NCBI GenBank assembly: GCA_965207275.1
Contig: CBDBMH010000001.1
Span: 62,001-126,000, forward strand
Direction: 5' to 3'
Length of the DNA: 64,000 nt
Source of the DNA: Bin22 sp965207275
Lineage (GTDB): Bacteria > Chloroflexota > Dehalococcoidia > Lucifugimonadales > UBA3495
The notes under the pieces were generated by a model. It made no database searches, was not told where the DNA came from, and saw only the letters and a program-made list of their open reading frames with translations. Position 1 is the stretch's first letter. Each line of letters begins with the position of its first letter. Positions 8,201 to 17,153 of the stretch are shown in pieces. Both the position numbers and the translations under genes were made by a program.

Positions 8201-11200
8201 ATGCTGATACTGCACGCCGCACAATGTGAAGGCCGTCTGGTCCTGTGGGGAGAGGATTCCGACGCAACGGGAGACGGGCACGGAGATGGCCGGCACCCGC
8301 GTTGCGCCGCCGGCGACCTGCTGCTCGGGGCCATGGGTCTGGACGTGGGCGAGGAGATGGCGAGCGAGGCGGTGGTCTGGCTGCCCAGCAGGGTCGGCGA
8401 GCCGCTGCCGTCGAGTCCGCTGGCCGGCGAAGCGCCCCGGTCCCGTGCCAAGCCGCGCATACTGCCCTTTCGGGTGCCCGCGCTCTGGCTGGACGGGGCC
8501 GATGCGGGCGAGTTCCTGGAGAGGTGCGGGGACCGCCCGGTATTGCAGCCCGGGGTGGCGCTGGGGCCGGAAATAACCTACTGGCGCCGGGCGCGGCAAT
8601 TCGGGATGGCGCTGGTGGCGCGGCAGCGATACCTGCCCACGGCGACGGGACACGGAGACGGGATGACGGCGGCGTGGAAGGCGGTATTCGTCGGCGATGA
8701 CGCCGACAGGCTGGCCGACCTGGCGGGGTTGATGCCGCCGGCGGCGCGGTCGGCGACCGGGGACGCGGCCACTGGTCCGCCGGCCCAGGCGTCCTCGACC
8801 GTGCTGAGGGCCTTCCTGGACGGAGTGGTGGACCATCTGGCGCGGAAAGCGTCGGTGCCCCGGCCGGAGGGGAACGGGTTTGATTCAGCCCACGACGCCT
8901 GGCTGCACGCCCTGGGCGCCGCCGACGGAACCATCCGCGTTGGGCCAGACCAGGCGAAGCAGTTGGGCCGGCAGGTGTCGGAGTGGCAGAGGCCCATCGC
9001 CATTGCCGCCAACGCTCCCTACCGTCTCTGCCTGCGGCTGGAGGAGCCGCCGGAGCTTGATGCCGTGGATGGTCAGGCAGCCATGGCACAAGGCGATTGG
9101 CACCTGCGGTACCTGTTGCAACCCCACGACGACCGGAGCCTGCTGTTGCCCGCCGAGACGGTGTGGAAGGGTGGGAGCCAGGACGCCGGCAACCCCGATT
9201 ACAACCCCAGGGAGTTCCTGCTGGCGGCGCTGTCCCAGGCGGCGAACCTGTGCCCGCCCGTCGCCGAGAGCCTAGAGGCCAGGGGTCCATCCGGCAGGAT
9301 GCTGTCCACCGGGGAGGCGCACCGGTTCCTGAACGCGGAGGCGCCGGCGTTGCAGCAGGCGGGCTTTGGAGTGCTGCTGCCGGCGTGGTGGACCGGGCGG
9401 GGGACCAAGGCCAGGCCAACCATCCGGGCCCGGGTGAGGACGCCGGCCATGACGGGAGGCGGAGGAGTCAGCCTGAGCACCATGCTGGACCTGGAGGTGT
9501 CGGTGGCGTTGGGAGGGCAGGAGATCACGCCGGCGGAACTGGCCGAGTTGGCGGAGTTGAAAGCGCCGCTGGTGCGGCTGCGGGGTCAGTGGGTGGAGAT
9601 CAACGCCGATGAGATTCGCGAGGCCGCCGACCACTGGCGCAACCGGAAGCGGGTGAGCCTGCGGGAGGCGGTGCGCATCGGGTTGGGGGCGGAGGAGCGG
9701 TCGTCGGAGGACAACGTTCGGCTGGAGGCGGACGATTGGGTCGACCGGTTGCTGGAGCGGTTGGGCCGGGAGGCGGAGGTCGAGACGCCGGCGGCGCCGC
9801 GGCGCTTCCTGGGTTCGCTGCGGCCCTACCAGGAGCGGGGCTACGCGTGGCTGACCTTCCTGCGCCGGTGGGGGCTGGGGGCGTGCCTGGCGGACGACAT
9901 GGGATTGGGGAAGACGGTGCAGACGCTGGCGGCGCTGGAGTTGGACCGGCAGGAGGGCAACGACCGGCCCAGCCTGCTGGTGTGTCCCACGTCGCTGATG
10001 TACAACTGGCAGCGGGAGGCGGGGAAGTTCACGCCGGAGCTGGGGGTGATGCTGCATCATGGACCTGGTCGGAAGCGGGGCGATGAATTCCGCCAGGAGG
10101 CGGCGGAGCGACAGGTGGTGGTGACCAGCTACGGCACCATGCTGCGGGACGCCGAAACGTTGCAGGGGGTGCCGTGGCGGGCGGTGATCCTGGACGAGGC
10201 CCAGAACGTGAAGAACCCGATGGCCCGGCAGTCGCGGGCGGCGCGGGAGCTGCCGTCCGACTATCGGGTGGCGCTGACCGGGACGCCGGTGGAGAACCAC
10301 GTGGGGGACCTGTGGTCCATCATGGAGTTCCTGAATCCGGGTCTGCTGGGCATCCAGGCCCAGTTCAAGCGCGACTACTTCGTGCCCATCCAGGCGCACC
10401 GGGACGAGGCGGCGGCGAGCCGGCTGAAGCGGGCGGCCGGGCCGTTCATCCTGCGGCGGTTGAAGACGGACCCTGCGGTGATCGACGACCTGCCGGACAA
10501 GCGGGAGACCAAGCAGTATTGCGTGCTGACCCGAGAGCAGGCGACGCTGTACCAGGCGGTGCTGCGGGAGGCGGAGACCCGGATGGAGGAAGCGGAGGGG
10601 ATCAGTCGGCGGGGGATGATCCTGGACACGCTGACCAAGCTGAAGCAGGCGTGCAACCATCCCCGGCAGTTGCTGGGGGACAACTCCGTGGTCGCAGGGC
10701 GTTCGGGGAAGCTGGAGCGGCTGGACGAACTGCTGGAGGAAATCGTGGCGAGCGGGGACCGGGCGCTGGTGTTCAGCCAGTTCGCGGAGATGGGCGAGAT
10801 CATCCGGGGGCACGTGCAGGAGACCTTCGGAATTGAGGCGCCCTTCCTGCACGGCGGGGTGTCGCGGCGGGGGCGGGACGCCATGGTGGAGCGGTTCCAG
10901 AACGACCCTGATGGGCCTCGGGTGTTCGTGCTGTCCCTGAAGGCGGGGGGTTCGGGCCTGAACCTGCCCCGGGCGAACCACGTGATCCACTACGACCGGT
11001 GGTGGAACCCGGCGGTGGAGAACCAGGCCACGGACCGGGCCTTTCGCATCGGCCAGACCCGGGACGTGCAGGTCCACAAGCTGATCTGCGCCGGCACTTT
11101 GGAGGACCACGTCGACGCCATGATCGAGGCCAAGGCGGAGACCGCCCAGCGGGTGGTGGGCGGGAGTTCCGAGCGCTGGCTGACCGAGTTGTCCAACGCC

Positions 11201-11248
11201 GAACTGCGCGACGTGCTGGCCCTGAGCCGGGAACACTACGGCGACTGA
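8201..11248 (+). CDS. SNF2-family DNA helicase/translocase (1015 aa)
   Basis: Superfamily 2 ATPase that uses ATP to move along duplex DNA and displace proteins. Motif I 'DDMGLGKT' is near residue 565, motif II 'DEAQ' near residue 664, and the C-terminal helicase lobe has 'ALVFSQF' (about 855) and 'QATDRAFRIGQTR' (about 942). The first ~530 residues match the style of the bacterial SNF2-associated N-terminal region. The ATG at 8201 was chosen over a GTG at 8174; GGAGGAGA precedes it. The next gene, a SWIM zinc-finger protein, begins 33 bases after the stop, a pairing seen often in bacteria. Role in DNA repair or transcription recycling is inferred from the family. Confidence 0.92.
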   Translation: MLILHAAQCEGRLVLWGEDSDATGDGHGDGRHPRCAAGDLLLGAMGLDVGEEMASEAVVWLPSRVGEPLPSSPLAGEAPRSRAKPRILPFRVPALWLDGADAGEFLERCGDRPVLQPGVALGPEITYWRRARQFGMALVARQRYLPTATGHGDGMTAAWKAVFVGDDADRLADLAGLMPPAARSATGDAATGPPAQASSTVLRAFLDGVVDHLARKASVPRPEGNGFDSAHDAWLHALGAADGTIRVGPDQAKQLGRQVSEWQRPIAIAANAPYRLCLRLEEPPELDAVDGQAAMAQGDWHLRYLLQPHDDRSLLLPAETVWKGGSQDAGNPDYNPREFLLAALSQAANLCPPVAESLEARGPSGRMLSTGEAHRFLNAEAPALQQAGFGVLLPAWWTGRGTKARPTIRARVRTPAMTGGGGVSLSTMLDLEVSVALGGQEITPAELAELAELKAPLVRLRGQWVEINADEIREAADHWRNRKRVSLREAVRIGLGAEERSSEDNVRLEADDWVDRLLERLGREAEVETPAAPRRFLGSLRPYQERGYAWLTFLRRWGLGACLADDMGLGKTVQTLAALELDRQEGNDRPSLLVCPTSLMYNWQREAGKFTPELGVMLHHGPGRKRGDEFRQEAAERQVVVTSYGTMLRDAETLQGVPWRAVILDEAQNVKNPMARQSRAARELPSDYRVALTGTPVENHVGDLWSIMEFLNPGLLGIQAQFKRDYFVPIQAHRDEAAASRLKRAAGPFILRRLKTDPAVIDDLPDKRETKQYCVLTREQATLYQAVLREAETRMEEAEGISRRGMILDTLTKLKQACNHPRQLLGDNSVVAGRSGKLERLDELLEEIVASGDRALVFSQFAEMGEIIRGHVQETFGIEAPFLHGGVSRRGRDAMVERFQNDPDGPRVFVLSLKAGGSGLNLPRANHVIHYDRWWNPAVENQATDRAFRIGQTRDVQVHKLICAGTLEDHVDAMIEAKAETAQRVVGGSSERWLTELSNAELRDVLALSREHYGD

Positions 11249-11281
11249 CCCATGGAAAGACGCCGGAGGAAACGAGACGCC

Positions 11282-12154
11282 ATGGCTTACCCTGACTACC
11301 GGCCCGCCATCCGAGCCCGGGGAGGCATCAAGGCCCAGTCCCGGCGTGGGGACTTCGGCGCCAGCTGGTGGGCCCGGCGGTGGCTGCAAACCCTGGAGGA
11401 GTTCCGGATCGGGACGCGGCTCGACCGGGGACGCTCGTACGCCCGGCGAGGGCAGGTGCTGTCCATCGACGTGGAGCCGGGCTTGGTGCTGGCCCTGGTG
11501 CAGGGGTCCCGGCCCAAGCCCTACCGCGTCTCCGTCCAGGTGAAGACCATCAGTCTGCCGGACTGGGAGGAGCTCCGGGAGGAGTTCGGACGGCAGCCGG
11601 CGATAGCGGCCAGCCTGCTTTCGGGGCGGATGCCCGACGCCGTCGAGGAGTGCTTCAGCGCCCGAGGGCTCTCCATGTTCCCGGAGAGCGAAGCGGACCT
11701 GGAAACGGTATGCAGTTGCCCAGACTGGTCCAATCCGTGCAAGCACGTGGCGGCGGTGTATTTGCTGCTGGGCGAGGAGTTCGACCGGGACCCGTTCCTG
11801 ATCTTCCGGCTGAGGGGAATGGAGCGGGAGGAATTGCTGGGCGGGGATTTGGTCCGGTCCGCCCAGACCCTGGATGGGCCTCCGGCAGCCCCGGAGCCGT
11901 TGCCAGCGGACCCGTCCGAGTTCTGGGGCAATCCCGGGCGGCAATTTGACGAGGGAGACGCCTTCGGAGCCATCGCCGTGCCCGACGTTCATGCGGCGCT
12001 GCCCCGGCAGTTGGGCCGGTTCCCGTTCTGGCAGGGCGAGGAGGAATTCTCCGCCGCGATGGAGGGCATCTACCGGGCGGCGTCACGGAGCGCCGTGGAC
12101 GCCTACACCGGTCCAACGGAGGGGGAGGAGAATTCCATTGACGTTGACGTCTGA
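11282..12154 (+). CDS. SWIM zinc-finger protein, SNF2 partner (290 aa)
   Basis: Contains the SWIM signature C-x-C-x6-C-x-H at residues 144-155 (CSCPDWSNPCKH), a zinc-binding fold that mediates DNA or protein contacts. The N-terminal 'GASWWARRWLQTLEEF' and 'YARRGQV..ID...G...A.VQGSRPKPYRV' segments are typical of the bacterial SWIM proteins encoded next to SNF2 ATPases. The start is the ATG behind CCGGAGGAAACGAGACGCC; an upstream ATG at 11252 is possible. The acidic C-terminus is less conserved. It probably acts with the SNF2 protein. Confidence 0.88.
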   Translation: MAYPDYRPAIRARGGIKAQSRRGDFGASWWARRWLQTLEEFRIGTRLDRGRSYARRGQVLSIDVEPGLVLALVQGSRPKPYRVSVQVKTISLPDWEELREEFGRQPAIAASLLSGRMPDAVEECFSARGLSMFPESEADLETVCSCPDWSNPCKHVAAVYLLLGEEFDRDPFLIFRLRGMEREELLGGDLVRSAQTLDGPPAAPEPLPADPSEFWGNPGRQFDEGDAFGAIAVPDVHAALPRQLGRFPFWQGEEEFSAAMEGIYRAASRSAVDAYTGPTEGEENSIDVDV

Positions 12155-12273
12155 ACGCCGGTCACGGTGCGGCTGGCAGGGCGGCGGGGCGGGCACTGAA
12201 GTGTCATCGAATCACGCCCCCATGACTGCGTGCCGCCTGGCGTTTGCTTGCCGGCTTGATGCTGGGAGTTCGC

Positions 12274-12433
12274 TTCCCTTTCGGGAAGTCCGCCCCGCGA
12301 TTCTGGAATGGGACCTTGCCCCAAGGTGCTTGCAATCCAGGCGAGTCGGCTCGAATACTTCCATATGTTTTGAGTTCGGGAGGGGCCGGAAAATTCCCGA
12401 AAGGGAACTCGTCCCAGCTTCTGTACACGGGTA
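12274..12433 (-). promoter_or_regulatory. Paired-palindrome repeat, copy iii
   Basis: TTCCCTTTCGGGAA (12274-12287) and TTCCCGAAAGGGAA (12394-12407), 120 bp apart, next to the anchor ending CTGTACACGGGTA (12433). The layout matches copies i and ii but the palindrome sequence is different. With copy ii it brackets the SNF2-SWIM operon in direct orientation. The rest of 12155-12907 shows no gene. Confidence 0.5.
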
Positions 12434-12907
12434 CAACATAGTAATCGGCCCCGGCAGCGGCCCGGAGCGTCGATTTGGCCGTAGTAAGCGATGCTGTCGG
12501 TTGCGGTCCAGTACGTGGTCGGCTGCGGCGATGGAGCCATTGACGCGCCAGGTTTGACCCATGATGACGTTACCGAAGGCACACCGGGTCGCATCGGGCC
12601 CTGTTGGCGGCTTCTGCAACTGGGTGATCATTTAGAATGGATGGGACGGCGACCCCGGTGCCGACGGGGAGACGTTCCATCGCTCAATCCGCCACGGGAA
12701 CGGGAGCTGGAGAATGAGGCCAGCGCCGCCGCCCTGTCGCAACCGCGCCATGGATACCTCTCGGCCGCGACCGCCAGGACCGGAACCGACCAATGCTGTG
12801 GGGATTTCGAGAATGCTCTGGGTCCATTGTTCCGCTTGCCAATTGGGTGGACTTTTCTATAGGCGTATTGTATGCTGTATCATCAAACATACACATACGG
12901 AGGACGT

Positions 12908-13555
12908 ATGCGCATCGGTATCAATGTCCCAGACAAGGCTATCAGGCTGATCAAAAAACTTGACCCAGAGGCCAACATCTCCCAGATCTGCCGCGAAGCG
13001 CTAAATTCCTACACCACCGCCCTGGAACGTGCCAGAACGGAGATAACCGATGAAGACATGGACGACATTATCGAACACCTCGAACAATCAGCCCCTTATC
13101 CACAAATTGAGCCGGATTGGGCGGACTATGCCTGGCAGGATGCCCAAGACTGGATAAGGACGATAACTCCACATGACTGGCATTATTTCCTCTATGGTTA
13201 CGACCGCCACAAGGACAACAGTCGGGAGCTATACCTACAGGCCCAGTTCTATGGGATCCGTAGCCGGGGAGAGGTCAAGAACTTCACTGACCGAAGCATG
13301 GAAAACGAGGACTGGTTCTGGCGTGAGGCGGTCGTAGGCGGCAATTCGGCCAGACAAATGGCCTTTGAGAAAGCGGAGAGCGATTACATAGGGACATGGC
13401 TCGCCTATGTGAACGAAGTTCGGAGGAAGTGCCTGCAACACCGCGCGGAAAAGAACGTGGAGGTATTGGCCGACCGCCAGAATGCATCGCTTTCCCGCCC
13501 TGAACCGGAACTGCCATTCCAGCTACAGGACAGACCAGGGACCGAGAGGAAGTAG
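12908..13555 (+). CDS. Protein with N-terminal ribbon-helix-helix-like segment (215 aa)
   Basis: The first ~50 residues, 'MRIGINVPDKAIRLIKKLDPEANISQICREALNSYTTALERA', fit a ribbon-helix-helix DNA-binding fold like those of CcdA-type antitoxins. The rest, rich in Trp, Tyr, Asp and Glu, is not recognised. The start is behind GGAGGACGT. Base composition is lower in GC than its neighbours, suggesting recent acquisition. A GTATG/CATAC dyad in the 40 bases before the start may be its own operator. It might be an antitoxin-like fusion, but no toxin partner is evident other than the small membrane ORF that follows. Confidence 0.55.
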   Translation: MRIGINVPDKAIRLIKKLDPEANISQICREALNSYTTALERARTEITDEDMDDIIEHLEQSAPYPQIEPDWADYAWQDAQDWIRTITPHDWHYFLYGYDRHKDNSRELYLQAQFYGIRSRGEVKNFTDRSMENEDWFWREAVVGGNSARQMAFEKAESDYIGTWLAYVNEVRRKCLQHRAEKNVEVLADRQNASLSRPEPELPFQLQDRPGTERK

Positions 13556-13603
13556 CCGCCGATTGCGGGGGCAAATGAGAGGAGATCACTGCCAGCTGAG
13601 GAG

Positions 13604-13732
13604 GTGTTGGTCCGGGAGCAGAATGCCCACCGCAGGACCGGGAAGCTGGGCAAAGCGCCGGGCATCGCCGCTGTGTTGTTGGTGTTTCTCTTGACAATCT
13701 GTATTACGATGATGTGGCTGCTGCTCCGGTGA
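13604..13732 (+). CDS. Possible small single-pass membrane peptide (42 aa)
   Basis: A GTG-started frame behind CTGAGGAG encoding a basic N-terminus followed by 'GIAAVLLVFLLTICITMMWLLLR', one clear transmembrane helix ending in Arg. It is in the same frame as the gene ending at 13555, so it could also be a former C-terminus cut off by the TAG stop. Size and charge pattern resemble type I toxin peptides, but nothing else supports that. Confidence 0.35.
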   Translation: MLVREQNAHRRTGKLGKAPGIAAVLLVFLLTICITMMWLLLR

Positions 13733-13756
13733 GAATCAGGCTTGATTTTGGTATTG

Positions 13757-13785
13757 TTGACCGGGGCACAAACCATCACTATAAT
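13757..13785 (+). promoter_or_regulatory. Sigma-70-type promoter of the VapBC operon
   Basis: TTGACC (13757-13762) and a perfect TATAAT (13780-13785) separated by 17 bases, 45 bases before the antitoxin start codon. Confidence 0.75.
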
Positions 13786-13829
13786 GCCTCACGTTGCATC
13801 ATAGTATGACTCACAGAGGGGACCGCCAA

Positions 13830-14096
13830 ATGAACCAGTTGACCGTCAGGGGGTTCGACGACGACCTCAGCGCTATTCTGAACCACCTCGCCAAGCAGGA
13901 GGGTATCTCGCTGAATCAGGCTGCCCTGAGGTTGCTCAGAAAAGGAGCAGGCCTGTCGGACGGGAGCCGTGGAAACCCGAATGCGATAGGCGCCGCGCTG
14001 GACGACCTGTTCGGCGCATGGAGCCGGGATGAAGCCGAGGGTTTCGATGCGGCTCTTGAGGTTTTCGGCACGGTGGACGAGGCGGCGTGGTCATGA
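13830..14096 (+). CDS. VapB-like antitoxin (88 aa)
   Basis: The N-terminal 'MNQLTVRGFDDDLSAILNHLAKQEGISLNQAALRLLRKGAGL' is a ribbon-helix-helix DNA-binding fold as found in FitA/VapB antitoxins. The acidic C-terminus would wrap the toxin. It starts behind AGAGGGGACC and ends in an ATGA overlap with the PIN toxin gene, indicating translational coupling. Expected to repress the promoter at 13757-13785 together with the toxin. Confidence 0.8.
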   Translation: MNQLTVRGFDDDLSAILNHLAKQEGISLNQAALRLLRKGAGLSDGSRGNPNAIGAALDDLFGAWSRDEAEGFDAALEVFGTVDEAAWS

Positions 14097-14491
14097 GGAT
14101 TCTGCTGGATTCCAACGCCTACTCCGCGTTCATGCGGGGCAGCCACGAGGTGAGAGATCTGATAGTGGTAGCCGAGGAGGTGCTGTTCTCCGCCGTCGTG
14201 GTAGGCGAGCAGCTGTACGGCTTTCGGCAGGGGGCGCATTTCGAGCGGAACCTGGCGGAATTTCGTTCCTTCCTCGAACGTCCCTACGTGTCCTTCGTTC
14301 CCGTGGGCCCGGTGACTGCGGACCGGTACTCGCGGGTAATGACGGCGCTGCGGGCCAAGGGGCGGCCAATTCCGACCAACGACGTCTGGATTGCGGCCCA
14401 CGCCATGGAAACGGGCGCCGACCTGGTATCCGCCGACAGCCACTTCGAGCACGTTGACGGGATTGCGTGGCTCCGGGTGTCGGGTGGCTGA
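14093..14491 (+). CDS. VapC-like PIN-domain ribonuclease toxin (132 aa)
   Basis: PIN-domain endoribonuclease. The acidic metal-binding residues are in place: Asp6 in 'ILLDSN', Glu39 in 'VVVGEQLYGF', Asp97 in 'PTNDVWIAAHA' and Asp115 in 'SADSHF'. Length is normal for VapC/FitB. The ATG overlaps the antitoxin stop. It probably cleaves tRNA or rRNA when not bound by the upstream antitoxin; the target cannot be told from sequence. Confidence 0.88.
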   Translation: MRILLDSNAYSAFMRGSHEVRDLIVVAEEVLFSAVVVGEQLYGFRQGAHFERNLAEFRSFLERPYVSFVPVGPVTADRYSRVMTALRAKGRPIPTNDVWIAAHAMETGADLVSADSHFEHVDGIAWLRVSGG

Positions 14492-14639
14492 AACCTGTTA
14501 CACCGAACGACAAATGGAGTGCCTGGACGTGATCGCCTCCAACGCCGAGGCCCCGGCGGAACACGGCATCCTGGGCGAGGCGTGGACTTTTCCGCCGCCC
14601 CGCTCGCGGGACCGGGCGCCGCTGGCCGCATTGTACTGA

Positions 14640-15025
14640 GTTCCCAAAGTACAACTTTCCTGCGCCGTGGATTTCCTATAGCGGGGCCTCAGCAGCCACG
14701 AATGGACAATTTTGCTGCAACTTGCAGCCGCCACCTCCCGTTACGCCCCCGCCACTGCAATATGTTGCAGAGACGACACGTCAGACCGTCGTCGCACATG
14801 AGCCACCCGCCACCCGACAGGCACGCCGTTCAGGCACGAATGCCGACAATAACCGCCAGGCCACGGACATCGACGAACCAGCCGTCAGGCCCGGACAGCG
14901 TGTCCAATAGGGGTGAGCGGAGCCGTTCCCGTGGTTTCCAATGGTGCTCAAAAGGGAAGTGATTACCCTTCCCTTGTCTGCGTGCAACAGGTCGCAAGGT
15001 TGCGAAATGTTGCAGGTATCCGGCG
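14640..15025 (+). repeat. Left ~380-bp inverted repeat of recombinase cassette 1
   Basis: Imperfect inverted copy of 18960-19345. Shared blocks include TTTCCTATAG (14672), the block around ACGAATGGACAATTTTG, the dyad GCTGCAA-C-TTGCAGC, TGCAATATGTTGCA, and a final block with GTGCAACAGG and GCGAAATGTTGCAGG near 14985-15015. Repeated TTGCA half-sites suggest binding sites. No coding frame is conserved between the two copies. Confidence 0.7.
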
Positions 15026-15229
15026 TCAACTACTGTTGCCGGGCGCCCGCGCTTTATCGGTCAATGCGCCGCCGCCGGCGGGCGGAAGGCTGGGTAACTG
15101 TTCAGACTTAAGGGTATCTGCGGCTTGTTTGCCCCCGGGGTGGAGGTGATCAAGCACGAAACTTCGATGACGGGCTGATCGGATCACCTTGGACGTGAAC
15201 AGTTGCAAGGCTGGTTGCCCGCTGGCAGA

Positions 15230-15270
15230 GTGTAAGACAATGTGCTATAATGATAGCGCAAGGAGCGCTC
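15230..15270 (+). promoter_or_regulatory. Promoter of the RHH-recombinase alpha operon
   Basis: Extended -10 element TGCTATAAT ending at 15251, preceded by GTGTAAGACAA. The same GTAAGACAA + TATA arrangement stands before the RHH genes at 18863 and 55133, so it is probably a shared operator-promoter. AAGGAG precedes the ATG. Confidence 0.6.
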
Positions 15271-15492
15271 ATGGCCCCCATCATATCCAGGAACACCGAG
15301 ACCGTCACTTTTTCGTTGCCCCCGCCGCAGGCGCAGCGCCTGCGCCAGGCGGCGAAGGAAGATGAGCGCACCGTGAGCGAGCTTCTGCGGGAGGCCATCC
15401 GCCTGTACATGGAGGAGCGGGAGTGGCGCGTGAAGGAGCGGATGCAGCGGCGTTCCCGCCAAGTGGACACGGACGAAACGGAGGCAAAATGA
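15271..15492 (+). CDS. Ribbon-helix-helix regulator of recombinase alpha1 (73 aa)
   Basis: Small CopG/Arc-type DNA-binding protein. The 'TVTFSLPPPQAQRLRQAA' beta strand and helix A are followed by 'RTVSELLREAIRLYMEER', helix B, and a basic tail. The start was set at the ATG behind AAGGAGCGCTC, matching its paralogue at 18863. Its last codon overlaps the recombinase start (ATGA), so the two are translated together. It likely represses the shared promoter and controls recombinase dosage. Confidence 0.8.
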   Translation: MAPIISRNTETVTFSLPPPQAQRLRQAAKEDERTVSELLREAIRLYMEEREWRVKERMQRRSRQVDTDETEAK

Positions 15493-17153
15493 AAAAGCGC
15501 GAGTTTGTACCCCTCACCCCGGCGGCCCTCTATGCCCGGGTCTCCAGCGACCGCCAGGACGTGGACCTCTCCGTAGCTGCCCAACTTCGGGCGCTGAGAG
15601 ACTACGCCAAGAACAACGGCTACGCGGTGGCCCGCGAGTACGTGGACGAGGCCGAGAGCGGCCGCGTCGCCGACCGTCCCCAGTTCCGCCAGATGATCGA
15701 CGAGGGCAGCAGGCCCAAGGCTCCCTTCCAGGTCATTCTGGTCTGGAAATTTTCGAGATTCACCCGCAAGCGGGAGCACGCCGTGGCCTTCAAGGCCCAG
15801 TTGCGGCGCAAGGGCATCCGCGTAGTCTCCATCACCGAGCAGGCCGAGGACAACGCCACCGGCCGGCTGCTGGAGGGCATCATCGAGTCCGTGGATGAAT
15901 ATTACAGCGAGAATCTTGGGCAAGAAGTGACGAGGGGAATGCGGGAGGCCGCGTCCCGTGGTTTCTTCCTGGGTTCCAAGGCGCCATTCGGCTACACCCG
16001 CGTCAAGGTCAGCGACGGGGCGAAGGAGCGTCCCACCCTGGAGGTTGACCCGGCCACGGCTCCTGTGGTGAAGGAGATATTCGAGAGTTCCCGTAGGGGC
16101 AACGGGCTGGCGGAAATCTGCAAGGAGCTGAACGGGCGGGGGATCACCAACCGGGGCCGGCGCTGGCAGAAGAACGTCATCCACTACCTGCTTACCAACG
16201 AGGCGTACACGGGGACGGCAGTGTGGGGAGTCAAGAGCAAGGACGACAAGGCGGGAGCGCCGGTGCGTGTGGAGAACGCCTGGCCCGCCCTGGTGTCCAG
16301 GGAGACCTTCGACCTGGTGCAGCAGGGACTCCACCAGCGGGCGCCCACGGTGCAGCGGCCCGGACGGGTGGGTAGCCAGTACCTCCTGAGCGGACTGCTC
16401 CGCTGCGGGGTGTGCGGCAGGAGCTACTCGGCCCAGGGAGCCAAGAGCGGCCAGTTCGCCTATTACGTCTGTTCCAGCCTGTTCCGGGAAGGGGCCGGAG
16501 CCTGCACCGCCCGCTACCTGAACGCCAGCAAGGTGGAGGACCTGGTGATCGAGAAGGTGAGGGAGCGGATTCTCACCGAGGAGACCATCACCGAACTGGT
16601 GACCCTGGTGGCCGAGGAGATTGATGCTTTGGCCGGCGAGGTCAACGGCAGGCTGACGGCCATCAACAGCGAGCTTAGCGACGTGGACACCCGGCTGGAG
16701 AACCTCTACCAGGCGTTGGAGACCCAGCAGTTGCCCATCGAGGCGCTGTCGCCGCGCATTCTGTCCCTGAAGAGCCGCCAGGACCAGCTTACGGCGGCGC
16801 GGGAGGAGGCAGAGTTCCAGTTGGATCAGCGGCGGGAGGAGTTGCCCACGTCAAAGGAGATCAAGGGGTACGTGGCGGACTTCCGCGCGCTCTTCCAGGA
16901 CGGGACGTTCCCGGAGCGGAAGGCGCTGATCCGCAACTTCGTGCAGGGCATTGAGATCGTGGAGGACGAGGCGGTCCTGACGTATACCATCCCCATGCCC
17001 CAGGACGGGGTGACGTCGGAATCGGCCTCGGTTCTTGATTTTGTCCAGTCCGGCCCACCACGCTGTACCGAATTCATAACATCCCCGTTCAGGGCTACCT
17101 CCGCCTTGTCCGCGCCTCCGATGGGGCTATCCGACGGGGTCGGGATGGTGTAG
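15489..17153 (+). CDS. Large serine recombinase alpha1 (554 aa)
   Basis: Site-specific recombinase of the large serine class. The resolvase-type catalytic domain has Ser19 in 'LYARVSSDRQD', 'VWKFSRFTR' and the 'RKGIRVVSITE' region. A recombinase domain ('GLAEICKELNGRGITNR'), a zinc ribbon (Cys pairs in 'LRCGVCGRSY' and 'YYVCSSLFREGAGAC') and a C-terminal coiled coil follow. It is coupled to the upstream RHH gene. Its last ~110 codons overlap the antisense end of recombinase beta1; the final ~30 residues after 'VLDFVQSGPP' look like read-through. It is very close to alpha2 at 50910. Confidence 0.92.
   Translation: MKKREFVPLTPAALYARVSSDRQDVDLSVAAQLRALRDYAKNNGYAVAREYVDEAESGRVADRPQFRQMIDEGSRPKAPFQVILVWKFSRFTRKREHAVAFKAQLRRKGIRVVSITEQAEDNATGRLLEGIIESVDEYYSENLGQEVTRGMREAASRGFFLGSKAPFGYTRVKVSDGAKERPTLEVDPATAPVVKEIFESSRRGNGLAEICKELNGRGITNRGRRWQKNVIHYLLTNEAYTGTAVWGVKSKDDKAGAPVRVENAWPALVSRETFDLVQQGLHQRAPTVQRPGRVGSQYLLSGLLRCGVCGRSYSAQGAKSGQFAYYVCSSLFREGAGACTARYLNASKVEDLVIEKVRERILTEETITELVTLVAEEIDALAGEVNGRLTAINSELSDVDTRLENLYQALETQQLPIEALSPRILSLKSRQDQLTAAREEAEFQLDQRREELPTSKEIKGYVADFRALFQDGTFPERKALIRNFVQGIEIVEDEAVLTYTIPMPQDGVTSESASVLDFVQSGPPRCTEFITSPFRATSALSAPPMGLSDGVGMV

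Noticed and set aside
9272..11992. 906-codon minus-strand frame opposite the SNF2 gene
   Set aside because: Shadow of the SNF2/SWIM genes; no domain recognisable and no ribosome-binding site.
7865..12433. Integron attC sites as explanation of the paired-palindrome repeats
   Set aside because: No GTTRRRY/RYYYAAC core boxes and no integron integrase (tyrosine recombinase) found; the distance between palindromes is fixed rather than folding into one attC hairpin.
15250..15270. Earlier ATG at 15250 as the RHH start
   Set aside because: It lies inside the -10 region and the AAGGAG ribosome-binding site falls after it; the ATG at 15271 matches the paralogue.
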